From JBEKDJ01 sp050014415 (GTDB lineage: Bacteria > Desulfobacterota > BSN033 > UBA1163), in the NCBI GenBank assembly GCA_050014415.1, contig JBEKDJ010000025.1, forward strand, positions 1 through 39,915: a stretch of DNA of 39,915 nt, in the 5' to 3' direction. The translations under genes and the position numbers were made by a program. Of this stretch, positions 7,197 to 15,903 are shown one piece after another. Position 1 is the first letter of the stretch, and each line of letters opens with the position of its first letter. Under the pieces are notes generated by a model that had not been told where the DNA came from, searched no databases, and was given only the letters and a program-made list of their open reading frames with translations.

Positions 7197-7958
7197 GTGA
7201 AACTAAGGGGTAAGGTAGCGATCGTTACTGGAAGTAGTAGGGGTTTGGGGAAGGCTATTGCGATAGGTTTTTCTAAAGAAGGCGCCAATGTGGTCGTAAC
7301 CGCCCGAACAGAAGTGAGTAACCAAGCATTACCTGGAACGATCTATCAAACAGAAGAGGAGATAAAAGCCTCGGGTTTGGAAGCCTTCGCTATAAGGTGT
7401 GATGTAACGGATGAAACAAGTGTGGGGGCGATGGTGGATGCAGCCTTTTCAAGGTTTGGGCGCATTGACATCCTCGTTAATAACGCTGGGGTAGCCTTCT
7501 TCTATCCTATTGCCGAAACACCCCTGAAACGCTGGGAGACTGTGTTGAAGGTGAACCTCACGGGTGCGTTCTTGTGCACAAAAGCAGTATTGCCCCATAT
7601 GATGAAGCAGAAGTCCGGAAGCATCATCAATATATCTTCCCTTGCAGCCGATGAGAGAGATAGTGGTACCGTTCCCACGGGCGTTGCCTATGCGGTTGCA
7701 AAAGCGGGTCTTGATCGCTTTACCTGGGGCCTGGCAGTGGAAACAGGGAAATACAACATCGCAGTAAACTGCCTGAAGCCGAAGGAGCCTGTGGACACTG
7801 AAGGCATGCGGTTTTGGACAAGAGAGGAAGAGCGGAAAGGATGGGTTTCCCCTGATAAGATGGTGAAATGTGCCATTTTCTTCGCAGTTCAGGATGCCAC
7901 AGGCGTCACGGGAACCGTGGCGACCGATGAGGAATTAAGCCTATGGCACGGCCTGTGA
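7197..7958 (+). CDS. Short-chain dehydrogenase/reductase (SDR)
   Basis: A 253-residue classical SDR. It shows the cofactor motif TGSSRGLG near the N-terminus, NNAG, and the catalytic Ser plus YxxxK (AYAVAKAG). The reaction is NAD(P)-dependent interconversion of a hydroxyl and a ketone on an unknown substrate. The open frame starts at TTG 7164, but GTG 7197 (VKLRGKVAIVTG) aligns with the usual family start and is preferred. The C-terminus lacks the usual GG motif after 'TGTVATDEELSL', so the far end is divergent. Next gene is 66 bases downstream on the same strand, so a common transcript with the HpaB/AbfD-like gene is likely. Confidence 0.85.
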   Translation: MKLRGKVAIVTGSSRGLGKAIAIGFSKEGANVVVTARTEVSNQALPGTIYQTEEEIKASGLEAFAIRCDVTDETSVGAMVDAAFSRFGRIDILVNNAGVAFFYPIAETPLKRWETVLKVNLTGAFLCTKAVLPHMMKQKSGSIINISSLAADERDSGTVPTGVAYAVAKAGLDRFTWGLAVETGKYNIAVNCLKPKEPVDTEGMRFWTREEERKGWVSPDKMVKCAIFFAVQDATGVTGTVATDEELSLWHGL

Positions 7959-8024
7959 AGAGAATGAAGGTATTATGCATTGAGTGAATAACAAAACATC
8001 ACGAGTAGATAAAGGAGAGAGAAA

Positions 8025-9518
8025 ATGGCGATTAGAACGCCCCAGCAATATATAGAAAGCCTGAAGGATGGCCGAGTGGTTTACTGTAATGGACAGAGGG
8101 TCCAGGATGTCACGAAACACCCGATACTGAAGATTTGTAGAGATTGGATGGCCATGGATTACGTCCTTGAAAATGATCCACGCTACCGAGACCTTATAAC
8201 GGAAAAGGACGAAAAGGGTGAAAGAGTGAGTTTTGCATTGATGCCCCAAAGAAGCAGAGAAGATTTAACGAGATTAAGAGAGATCGTAAAACTCTGGGCA
8301 AGGGTTTGTCTGGGTAAGCCACCAGGAGCCAAATTTGTCGCCAAAGACGGATTGAATGCCGTCACAGTGGTAAGCCAAAGAATTGATAAGAAATACGGTA
8401 CAAAATACGCCAAGAATGTTGAGGCGTATCGAAGACATCTGCAGAAAGATGATCTCGCATTTGCCATGGGCCTTACCGACGTCAAAGGAGATAGAAGTTT
8501 GCGGCCCTCGCAGCAAATGCCTCACCAGGATTTTTACATCAGAATGGTCGATGAAAGAAAAGATGGGATCATTGTAAGAGGTGCTAAGACCCATATCAGC
8601 CAGGCACCGCTTTGCAACGAGATACTGATAGCTCCTTGCCGTGCAATGAGAGAGGATGACAGGGCATACGCCTTAGCGTTCGCAGTTCCGGCTGATAGCC
8701 AAGGGGTTACCATGATTTCTGCTGAACCGGAAGTGCATGAGGCCAACAATCTCTTTGACCACCCCATTGCTGGTTCTGTCTATATCAATGACGCTACGAT
8801 CATCTTTGAGGATGTCTTTGTCCCGAATGAAAGGATATTTCTAAAAGGGGAGTGGGAGTTTGCAGGACAGGTAGCCCATATGTTTGCTAATTTCCATCGC
8901 CTCAGCGCCGAAACGTATAAGGCCATGGAGCTCGAACTCTTTACCGGAGCCGCCGTACTGATGGCTGAATACAATGGAGTGGAAAAGGTCCCCCATATTC
9001 GGGAGAAGCTGACTTGGCTGGTGATGTTAACTGAGGCGGTTGAGATCCTTGGTAAATCGGCATGTGAACACTGCATTTCAGAGCCGGATTCGGATTTGGT
9101 GTATCCCAATCCCATGTATGCAAATATCTGCAAATTCTACTTTGCCGACAATTGGCATCAGGCAACAAAATATATTCAGGATATCGCAGGCGGTATCGTC
9201 GCCACCTGTCCTTCATCAAAAGACTATTTGAATCCTGAAATTCATGACCTCTTGGATAAATACCTGGGGGGGAAAGAAGGCATCCCTACAGAGCACAGAC
9301 TTCGGATGGCTAAACTCATACGGGACCTCACCTCCTCTTATGAAGATGTGCTCACGATTCATGCGGAAGGCTCACTGGAAGCCCAAAAGCTTTCCATCTA
9401 TGCATTGGCTGATTTTGACCGCTACAAAGCAGCAGCGAAGCGGGCGGCACGGATACAGGACGGCACAAAACACAACATCTATAGTCAATTACCGGACTTT
9501 CCACCTAAAGGCCTGTAA
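8025..9518 (+). CDS. HpaB / 4-hydroxybutyryl-CoA dehydratase-fold flavoprotein
   Basis: A 497-residue protein with the HpaB_N/HpaB domain order, an acyl-CoA-dehydrogenase-like fold that includes FADH2-dependent 4-hydroxyphenylacetate 3-monooxygenase and the anaerobic [4Fe-4S]/FAD enzyme 4-hydroxybutyryl-CoA dehydratase. By eye alignment, the dehydratase cluster ligands are mostly absent: its two N-terminal cysteines align with non-cysteine residues before KDGLNAV (108-113), and the later cysteine corresponds to Tyr298 in FHRLSAETYK; only the histidine (His291) is kept. It is therefore unlikely to be a cluster-carrying dehydratase. It could be a flavin hydroxylase or a flavin enzyme with other chemistry. 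AAAGGAGAGAG precedes ATG 8025. Confidence 0.8.
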   Translation: MAIRTPQQYIESLKDGRVVYCNGQRVQDVTKHPILKICRDWMAMDYVLENDPRYRDLITEKDEKGERVSFALMPQRSREDLTRLREIVKLWARVCLGKPPGAKFVAKDGLNAVTVVSQRIDKKYGTKYAKNVEAYRRHLQKDDLAFAMGLTDVKGDRSLRPSQQMPHQDFYIRMVDERKDGIIVRGAKTHISQAPLCNEILIAPCRAMREDDRAYALAFAVPADSQGVTMISAEPEVHEANNLFDHPIAGSVYINDATIIFEDVFVPNERIFLKGEWEFAGQVAHMFANFHRLSAETYKAMELELFTGAAVLMAEYNGVEKVPHIREKLTWLVMLTEAVEILGKSACEHCISEPDSDLVYPNPMYANICKFYFADNWHQATKYIQDIAGGIVATCPSSKDYLNPEIHDLLDKYLGGKEGIPTEHRLRMAKLIRDLTSSYEDVLTIHAEGSLEAQKLSIYALADFDRYKAAAKRAARIQDGTKHNIYSQLPDFPPKGL

Positions 9519-9711
9519 AATACTTTGATTTTTAATCAGCGGCTTCTTGAAGTTCTGCAAGGAGGCTCCCCGGTGGAATAGGAACTCTGGGCAGTAAGGA
9601 CACATTATGGCAATCAGAAAGGTGCTTCTTTAATAATGTGTATTTTCAAAATTATAAACTTGTCCATGTTCGTTGACAAAAAAATGAATACGGCAAACAG
9701 GAGATGAGGTA

Positions 9712-10746
9712 GTGAAAAAAATTGCTGTTGAAGAGCACTTCTTTACGGAGAATTACCGAACCGCTTTACATTCCAGAAAAGAATTTCCAAAGCGAGACAT
9801 TGTTGAACAAGGGGGAAAAAAGTTTGAAAGGGAATGGTGGTCACCAACTAATTACAGCCTGATAAATCCTGACCTGCCTGAGAAGGTATATAACCTTGGC
9901 GAGGGAAGACTGAAGGATATGGATGAGAGTGGTATTGATATGCAGGTGCTTTCATTTTCCTTCCCGGGTATTGAGCCATTTAATGCCTCAGATGGTACCT
10001 CAATGGCTAAGAATATCAATGATGAGCTTGCTGAGGTAGTAATGCGATACCCCGAAAGGTTCGCTGGATTTGCTACTATCGCCCCTCAAGACCCTGACGC
10101 CGCTGCTGATGAACTCGAGAGAGCGGTGAATAAGCTAGGCTTTAAAGGCGCAGCGATAAACGGAAACATCCGTGGAGAGTATCTTGATGATAAGAAGTAC
10201 CGGGTCATATTTGAGAGGGCAGAAAAGTTGGACGTGCCAATTTACATTCATCCAAGAACGCCCTCAGAAGATATGATTAAACCATATTCAGTCTGGCCAG
10301 TGTTGGCTCTGGCAGGGTGGGGATTTGCCGCCGAAGCAAGTCTACATGCCATACGCCTGATTTGCAGTGGTATTTTTGATGAATATCCAGGTTTGAAGAT
10401 CATGCTGGGACATTTGGGGGAATCAATCCCCTTCTGGCTGTGGCGCTTGGATAGTCGGTGGCCACGGGATGAAATGGGGATTTATACTGGACCCTCTAAG
10501 AAGCTCCAAAAAACACCCAGTCAATACTTCAAAGATAATTTCTATGTGACCATTAGCGGTATGTTTTGGCAACCAGCAATACAATTTGTCTGCTCAGTAC
10601 TGGGAACCGATAAGGTATTATTCGCCACGGACTATCCGTATGAAGAGATGGAAGTAGCAGTGCAAGTTATAGAGTCAATGCCAATGAGAGATATCGACAA
10701 GGAGAAGATTTGTCACCTGAATGCGGAAAAATTGTTAAGATTATAA
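9712..10746 (+). CDS. Amidohydrolase-2 family protein, decarboxylase-like
   Basis: A 344-residue TIM-barrel metal enzyme of the ACMSD/gamma-resorcylate decarboxylase group. The N-terminus KKIAVEEHFF has the ExH motif (Glu7 or Glu8, His9) found in non-oxidative aromatic-acid decarboxylases, instead of the HxH of classic hydrolases. Other expected metal or catalytic residues are His180 (IYIHPRTPSE), His234 (LGHLGE) and Asp307 (FATDYPYEE). It may decarboxylate a hydroxyaromatic or cyclic acid, or hydrolyse a C-C or C-O bond. The start is GTG 9712 shortly after AGGAGATGAGG. It lies 193 bases after the HpaB-like gene and may share its transcript. Confidence 0.85.
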   Translation: MKKIAVEEHFFTENYRTALHSRKEFPKRDIVEQGGKKFEREWWSPTNYSLINPDLPEKVYNLGEGRLKDMDESGIDMQVLSFSFPGIEPFNASDGTSMAKNINDELAEVVMRYPERFAGFATIAPQDPDAAADELERAVNKLGFKGAAINGNIRGEYLDDKKYRVIFERAEKLDVPIYIHPRTPSEDMIKPYSVWPVLALAGWGFAAEASLHAIRLICSGIFDEYPGLKIMLGHLGESIPFWLWRLDSRWPRDEMGIYTGPSKKLQKTPSQYFKDNFYVTISGMFWQPAIQFVCSVLGTDKVLFATDYPYEEMEVAVQVIESMPMRDIDKEKICHLNAEKLLRL

Positions 10747-10905
10747 CGTAACCAGGGGACGATGAAACTCCTGCGCTAAACGGCCATTCTTTGCTATTTT
10801 GTCTTTGATTTGCTCTGATTTTTATTAACTCCCTTTGGATTATCTTATTTCTATTATACCACAAGGGCAGTCATGGAGGGGCGTTAGCTCCTCTTAAAAT
10901 AAAAT

Positions 10906-10936
10906 ATCCTCTTCCCCTTGTTAAGGGGAAGGGGAT
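10906..10936 (-). terminator. Hairpin between convergent genes
   Basis: CTTCCCCTT (10911-10919) pairs with AAGGGGAAG (10923-10931) around a 3-base loop, with flanking ATCC/GGAT extending the stem. On the minus strand it is followed by a T-rich stretch (ATTTTATTTT), so it should end the minus-strand operon; it also lies after the plus-strand amidohydrolase gene and may serve both. Confidence 0.55.
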
Positions 10937-11018
10937 AAAATGGATAGGGTTCATAAATAGACTATTTCTTATGTTTTGTAACAACCCGTCCCATCCGGTT
11001 AGGGCTTCGCGTTTCTAA

Positions 11019-12197
11019 TCAGTGAAAGGTATCACCGTTGTCAGTGCTTATGAAGAAGAAACTCCTAACTCCGCTCGTGCCAGCATAGCATGTATGGGTG
11101 GTCGCAAAATTGGGAGCAATGCCCAGCAGAACGTCCCTCTTACCAGTTGGCGGTACCGAGGCGGAGCTCCAGGTGGGTGAAGCCGACCACGGGTCGGTGG
11201 TATAGTACACTTTGGTATTTGCCTGCATTCCCACAAGCAGCTTGCCAGAGCCAATATTACCCGCACAGGCAATGCTCCTTATGCCCGCAGTAGCATCCAG
11301 AACATTAAGCTTAGTAACAGCAGTGCCATTCACCCGATAGACGTCATCATCCCTATACGGATTACTATCCCAAGCGACAAAAGACACCCGTCCGGCAGCG
11401 GAGGTGGGGTTAAAATCTGAAGGTAAGGCTATATCTGCAGTGACAATCTTCGTATCGCCTGGGGAATCGACACCAGGTGGCTCAAGCAGGACATGCGTTA
11501 CGGATACCGGTGTGGTTATGTTTACTATATCTTGGTAAGTTTCCACTGTTGTTGAACCCACAGTCACGATACAGCGGTCTCTGACGAAATTAGGGCTGAA
11601 GCGGCATGAGGTGAAGTCCATGGGATATATCGGGAAGACGAGAGCCAAGTCTTCCCACACATCACCAGCACCAAAAGTATGGACTCTACCGGTTACCCCC
11701 TCAACCAGGTCCCTAGAGCAAACCAAGTAGTTCCTGCCGAACATCATTCCTATTCGAGATGGCCCAATAGCAATGTCGGTGATGGCAGTACTAGCCGCAG
11801 CTGAAACATTAGGCACTAGCGGGAATGCCTCCCAAGTCTGGCCGCCAGTGTTGGACACCCAGACAGTGCCACCTTCAGTAACCCCGGCATTGGCTGGTGT
11901 TGAATCGACTACAGCTACTTTGTCGGGATTATCGGGAGCTACAGCTATGGCTCGTGGTGGGGCAGCAAAACCGGAGGCCATAGTACACTCTACAAAGTTG
12001 GAACCACCATCAGTTGACTTATACACTGCGATGGAATTAGTGCACTTGCCAGCTATGATATAGATAGTCTAACCGTCAGGACCAACGGCCATATCGGTGA
12101 TATTCCATTCTGAGCACTTACTACAGTTTATCCCCGGGACACAAAACAATCCGATGACTACTATGACTAATAGTATTGTCCCTACTGCCTTGCACAT
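11019..12197 (-). pseudogene. Asp-box (BNR) beta-propeller protein, exported, with internal amber codon
   Basis: Read from ATG 12197, eight bases after AAAGGAGG, the gene starts MCKAVGTILLVIVVIGLF, a hydrophobic export signal. After AVGPDG a TAG (12071-12069) interrupts the frame, which then continues TIYIIAGKCTNSIAVYKSTD in the same phase. Three Asp-box motifs are visible (YKSTDGGSNF, VSNTGGQTWE and STDNGDTFH), typical of sialidase-like or photosystem-assembly-type propellers. The frame ends in the last Asp-box at TGATTAG, so the C-terminus also looks cut short. It lies 19 bases after the molybdenum subunit gene and would be the last gene of that operon. TAG is a normal terminator of other genes here, so recoding is unlikely. 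Confidence 0.65.
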
Positions 12198-12216
12198 TCT
12201 GGCCTCCTTTCATGTC

Positions 12217-14452
12217 CTAAGCCTTGGAGAAGCCACCCCGTGTTTTTATACTGCTTAGTATTGCCTCAGGCGTCATGGGCAATTCCTTTAGCCTTACTCC
12301 CGTAGCGCTGTGAATGGCGTTGGCTATGGCAGCAAGGGATGGAACGATAGGGGGTTCTCCCACTCCGCGTATGCCAAAAGGCGAGGCGTCAAAACCAACC
12401 TCCACGAGAAGGGTGTCCACAAAAGGTACATCAGCAGCCGTGGGCATACGATAGTCTAATAGAGTGGCGTTTTGCATCACGCCTTTATGAAAAATATAGT
12501 TCTCAGACAAAGCCCAGCCAATCCCCTGGGCGACAGCGCCTTGTATCTGACCTTCCACCAGGGTTGGATTAATGGCTAAGCCAACGTCTTGAGCGGCAAT
12601 GTAAGATAGTACCTTAACCTTTCCTATCTCCTTATCCACCTCCACATCTGCTACCTCGACGGTAAATACTGGGGACTGTTGAAGCCCCTTGCTTGAACCC
12701 CGTCCTGTTATCGGGCTTTCACCAGGAAAATGGGCAATCCCCCGGGCTAAATCTGCCAAGGAGACATATTTCTCCGGCATCCCCTTTAACTGAACACGTC
12801 CGTGAGCGAACTCCACATCTTTCCGCTTCACTTTTAGTTGTTGCGCTGCCTTTCGGCAAAGCTGGTCTTTGACATCCTGACATGCCTGGCAAACTGGTGG
12901 AGCCAACGAGCGAGTAATCATACTGCCCACTGAAAATACAGAAAAAGGAGCGGTCTCTGTATCTCCGGTAACAACGGAAACATTTTCGAAGGGGATACCT
13001 AACTCCTCGGCTATTATCTGAGCTAGAGTGGTGCGAGTTCCGCTGATATCGACCGATCCCACTACCAGTGTCACCGTCCCATCGGCGTTCACATTGATAT
13101 TGGCACCGGCAGCACCGGAGGCCGGTGCCCAAAAACCACAGGCTACTCCTCTCCCCCGGTTTTCACCTTCCAACTTACCTCGCTGCGTCAGGTATTCTCT
13201 CGTTCTTTCCAGGGTTTCTTTGAAACCAATCTTGGGAAAGGGCGTGCCAGTGACCATAGTGTCGCCCTCGGCTGCTGCATTCTCGAGCCGGAACTCCAGG
13301 GGGTCTATCCCCAGCGCCCGGGCAAGCAAATCCATTTGGGATTCTACAGCAAAGGCAGCTTGGGCAGCTGTGGGAGCACGGTAGGGACCTGAAGGTGACT
13401 TATTGGTATATACATCATAGCATTCTATTTTTAGATTGGGGATACGGTAAGGATTTAGTCCAGAGAAACTACCAAAAGGAACAATTTCCATCCCTCCCAT
13501 CCCGTATAAGGCTCCATAATCGTATATCATGGTAGCCGAAGCAGCAGTAAGGCGGCCATCTTTGGTAGCACCCATCTTAATGGTGATTACTGAGGCAGGA
13601 GAGGGACGTTGGGTTTTAAAGACTTCCTCTCTGGTCATTACTATTTTAACGGGGCGGCCTGTTTTCTGCGACAAAAGAGCACAAAGGGGGGACACCACCT
13701 GGTGCGACTTCCCCCCAAAAGCCCCTCCTATCTCTACGGGAATAACCTTTACGTAATTGAGGGGCAGATTCATAAACTCGGCAACCAACTCCCTAAGCTC
13801 GAAGATGCCCTGATTGTCGCTCCATACTGTGACCTTGCCCTCAGGGTCCACACTGACCACTGCTGCCCGTGGCTCAAGATAGCCATGGTTCACTGTCTGA
13901 GTGCGGAACGGAAGGTATTCTCCAGGACAACATGCGCTTCATTAAATCCTGCCTCTACATCTCCTCGATTGTTTTTCATGTACCAGAAGATGTTGCTTGG
14001 TTTGATATCCTTCGTAGGTAGGTTTTGAGGGTACGAATTGGGATGAACAAGGGGGGCATCCGGCTTCATCGCCTCCAAAACGTCAATCACCGAGGGTAGC
14101 TCTTCATAATCGGCTTCAATCAGTTCCAGGGCTTCTTCGGCGATGTGGGGATTGATCGCGGCCACTGCTGCTACGGGTTGTCCCGCGAAAATGACCTTTT
14201 CCCTCGCCAGACAACAAGTCATAGGATTGGGGTACTCCTCTTCGCTATTCTGTCCGGGCACATCAGCGGCAGTGATAACCGCCATCACACCTTCTAAAGC
14301 CAGGGCCTTAGCTGCATCCAGGCGGCGAATCCTGGCGTGGGCGTAGGGACTCCACAGAACCTTGCCATAGCGCCATAGAGAGCTCTCCCGGTCACCTTAG
14401 CCAGAGCGTCTACCCTGTTCACGCGTTTTCCTACTACAGAGTATTCCGGCAT
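12217..14452 (-). pseudogene. Molybdenum hydroxylase large (Mo-cofactor) subunit, two frame lesions
   Basis: Xanthine dehydrogenase/CO dehydrogenase/4-hydroxybenzoyl-CoA reductase-type large subunit, about 745 codons, from ATG 14452 (MPEYSVVGKRVNRVDALAKV). Lesion 1: after GRALYGA the frame shifts; LYGKVLWSPYAHARIRRLDA continues in another phase, and TATGGC occurs twice at the junction, suggesting a deletion between short repeats. Lesion 2: near 13905 the sequence has TTCCGTTCCG; removing one TTCCG restores NTFRTQTVNHGYLEPRAAVV. The remaining 558 codons are intact and keep the active-site GVGEPP motif and the GPYRAP loop. Both lesions must be mended for function, so this operon's hydroxylase is probably dead unless the lesions are assembly errors. 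Confidence 0.85.
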
Positions 14453-14464
14453 GAGCACCTTCCT

Positions 14465-14926
14465 TTAAGCTGCGGCCACTTTCAAAATAGCCCGTACAAT
14501 TTTGTCATAGCCAGTGCAACGGCACAGGTTGCCGGCGATAGCCAGTCTCACTTCAGCTTCTGTGGGATATGGGTTTGAATCCAGGAGGGCTTTCGCTGTA
14601 AGAATCAGCCCGGGGGTGCAGAAGCCACACTGCACTGCTCCTTCATCGATGAAAGCCTGCTGCAGAGGGTGAAGTTTTCCTCCTTGATATAGACCCTCTA
14701 CCGTAGTAATCTCTTGCCCATCCACTTCTACAGCGAAGACCAAGCAGGAATTAATTGCCTGGCCATCAAGGAGAACCGTGCAGCTGCCGCAGTTGCCATC
14801 GCCACATCCCTCCTTGGTTCCCGTTAAACCGAGATCATATCGTAAAGCGTCAAGGAGAGTCTGTCGCGGTTCCACCATGATTTCCCGTCCCTGTCCGTTG
14901 ACTCTTAGTTTTATTAGCTTTCTCAT
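14465..14926 (-). CDS. Molybdenum hydroxylase small [2Fe-2S] subunit
   Basis: A 153-residue iron-sulfur subunit with two [2Fe-2S] domains. The plant-ferredoxin-type cluster is bound by Cys41, Cys46, Cys49 and Cys61 (EGCGDGNCGSC...SC), and the second by Cys100, Cys103, Cys135 and Cys137 (QCGFC...NLCRC). All eight ligands are present. It passes electrons between the Mo centre and the FAD subunit. Its stop is 12 bases before the large subunit start and it begins 18 bases after the FAD subunit, so the three are one operon (order FAD, FeS, Mo). The gene itself is intact although its partner is broken. Confidence 0.93.
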   Translation of the reverse strand: MRKLIKLRVNGQGREIMVEPRQTLLDALRYDLGLTGTKEGCGDGNCGSCTVLLDGQAINSCLVFAVEVDGQEITTVEGLYQGGKLHPLQQAFIDEGAVQCGFCTPGLILTAKALLDSNPYPTEAEVRLAIAGNLCRCTGYDKIVRAILKVAAA

Positions 14927-14944
14927 TGAATCTTATCTCTACTA

Positions 14945-15823
14945 TTAAGCCTGGATACTTGAGGTTTCCAAAGCTCTTTTTAGAGTCCTCCTGGTTAGTA
15001 CCTTTACGATTTCCTTACGATATTCTGCTGAACCTCTCATATCAGAGATAGGGCGAGCTGTCTCCGCTGCTCGTTCAGCGGCTTCTTCGATGGCTTCCTC
15101 TGTCAATATTTTGCCTGTTAGGATAGACTCTGCCTGGGGGACTCTTATAGGTGTCGGGGCAACAGCTCCCAATGCAATTCTTGCCTCCTGACACTGGTTG
15201 TTTTGTTTAGAAATGATCAAAAAGGAGGCTACGCCTACCACAGCGATATCCATATCCTGTCTGGGGGTATGCCTGAGGTAACACCCCGAAGAATGGATAG
15301 GCGGAGCCGGTACCTCTATCCCCACTAGAAGTTCATTAGTTGCCAGCGCAGTCTGTCCTGGCCCTCGGAAAAAGCTATCCAGGGGAACTATACGGTTTCC
15401 TCCAGATCGCGCCACAATTGCCTTAGCTCCTAAGCAGAGAAGTGGAGGGGCGCTGTCTGCTGAAGGAGCGGCATTACAGATGTTACCGCCAATTGTTCCC
15501 CGGTTTCTCAACTGCATTGAGCCAATGATGGAGCAAGCTTGGTACAGGATGCCGAATCTTTCCTTAACCGGAGGGAAGGCGACTATCTTGCTCAGCGCTA
15601 CTGCGGCACCGATATAAAGGGACTCACCATTATTCCATTCCAAGCGATTTAGCTCAGGGATCTTCTTTGCATCTACTATGACGGCGGGGCGGGCATTGCC
15701 ATTTTTCATTTGGACAATAAGGTCTGTCCCTCCCGCCAGGACTTTCGATTTCTCCCTTCGATTGTCTAGGAGGGAAAGCGCTTCTTCAAGAGAGTGGGGA
15801 GCATAATATTCGAAACCTATCAT
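14945..15823 (-). CDS. Molybdenum hydroxylase medium (FAD) subunit
   Basis: A 292-residue FAD-binding subunit of the CoxM/XdhB/HcrB type. The two FAD pyrophosphate contacts are seen as LAGGTDLIVQMKNG (near residues 35-48) and TIGGNICNAAPSADSAPPLL (near 110), followed by the CO-dehydrogenase flavoprotein C-terminal domain. Length is normal. No extra Cys cluster loop of the 4-hydroxybenzoyl-CoA reductase beta subunit stands out, which argues for a xanthine/nicotinate/CO-dehydrogenase-like oxidising enzyme rather than a benzoyl-CoA reductase. The substrate is unknown. Confidence 0.92.
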   Translation of the reverse strand: MIGFEYYAPHSLEEALSLLDNRREKSKVLAGGTDLIVQMKNGNARPAVIVDAKKIPELNRLEWNNGESLYIGAAVALSKIVAFPPVKERFGILYQACSIIGSMQLRNRGTIGGNICNAAPSADSAPPLLCLGAKAIVARSGGNRIVPLDSFFRGPGQTALATNELLVGIEVPAPPIHSSGCYLRHTPRQDMDIAVVGVASFLIISKQNNQCQEARIALGAVAPTPIRVPQAESILTGKILTEEAIEEAAERAAETARPISDMRGSAEYRKEIVKVLTRRTLKRALETSSIQA

Positions 15824-15903
15824 GAGCGGTCCTCTTTTGGAGAATAAAAAAACCTAATACAAGAATGGTGGAGAAGTCAAGGATCTACTGTTGAGTTACC
15901 CCA

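Noticed and set aside
12069..12071. TAG as pyrrolysine or other recoded codon
   Set aside because: TAG serves as the ordinary stop for several intact genes here (for example at 4966-4968, 7017-7019 and 24903-24905), so a nonsense mutation is the simpler reading.
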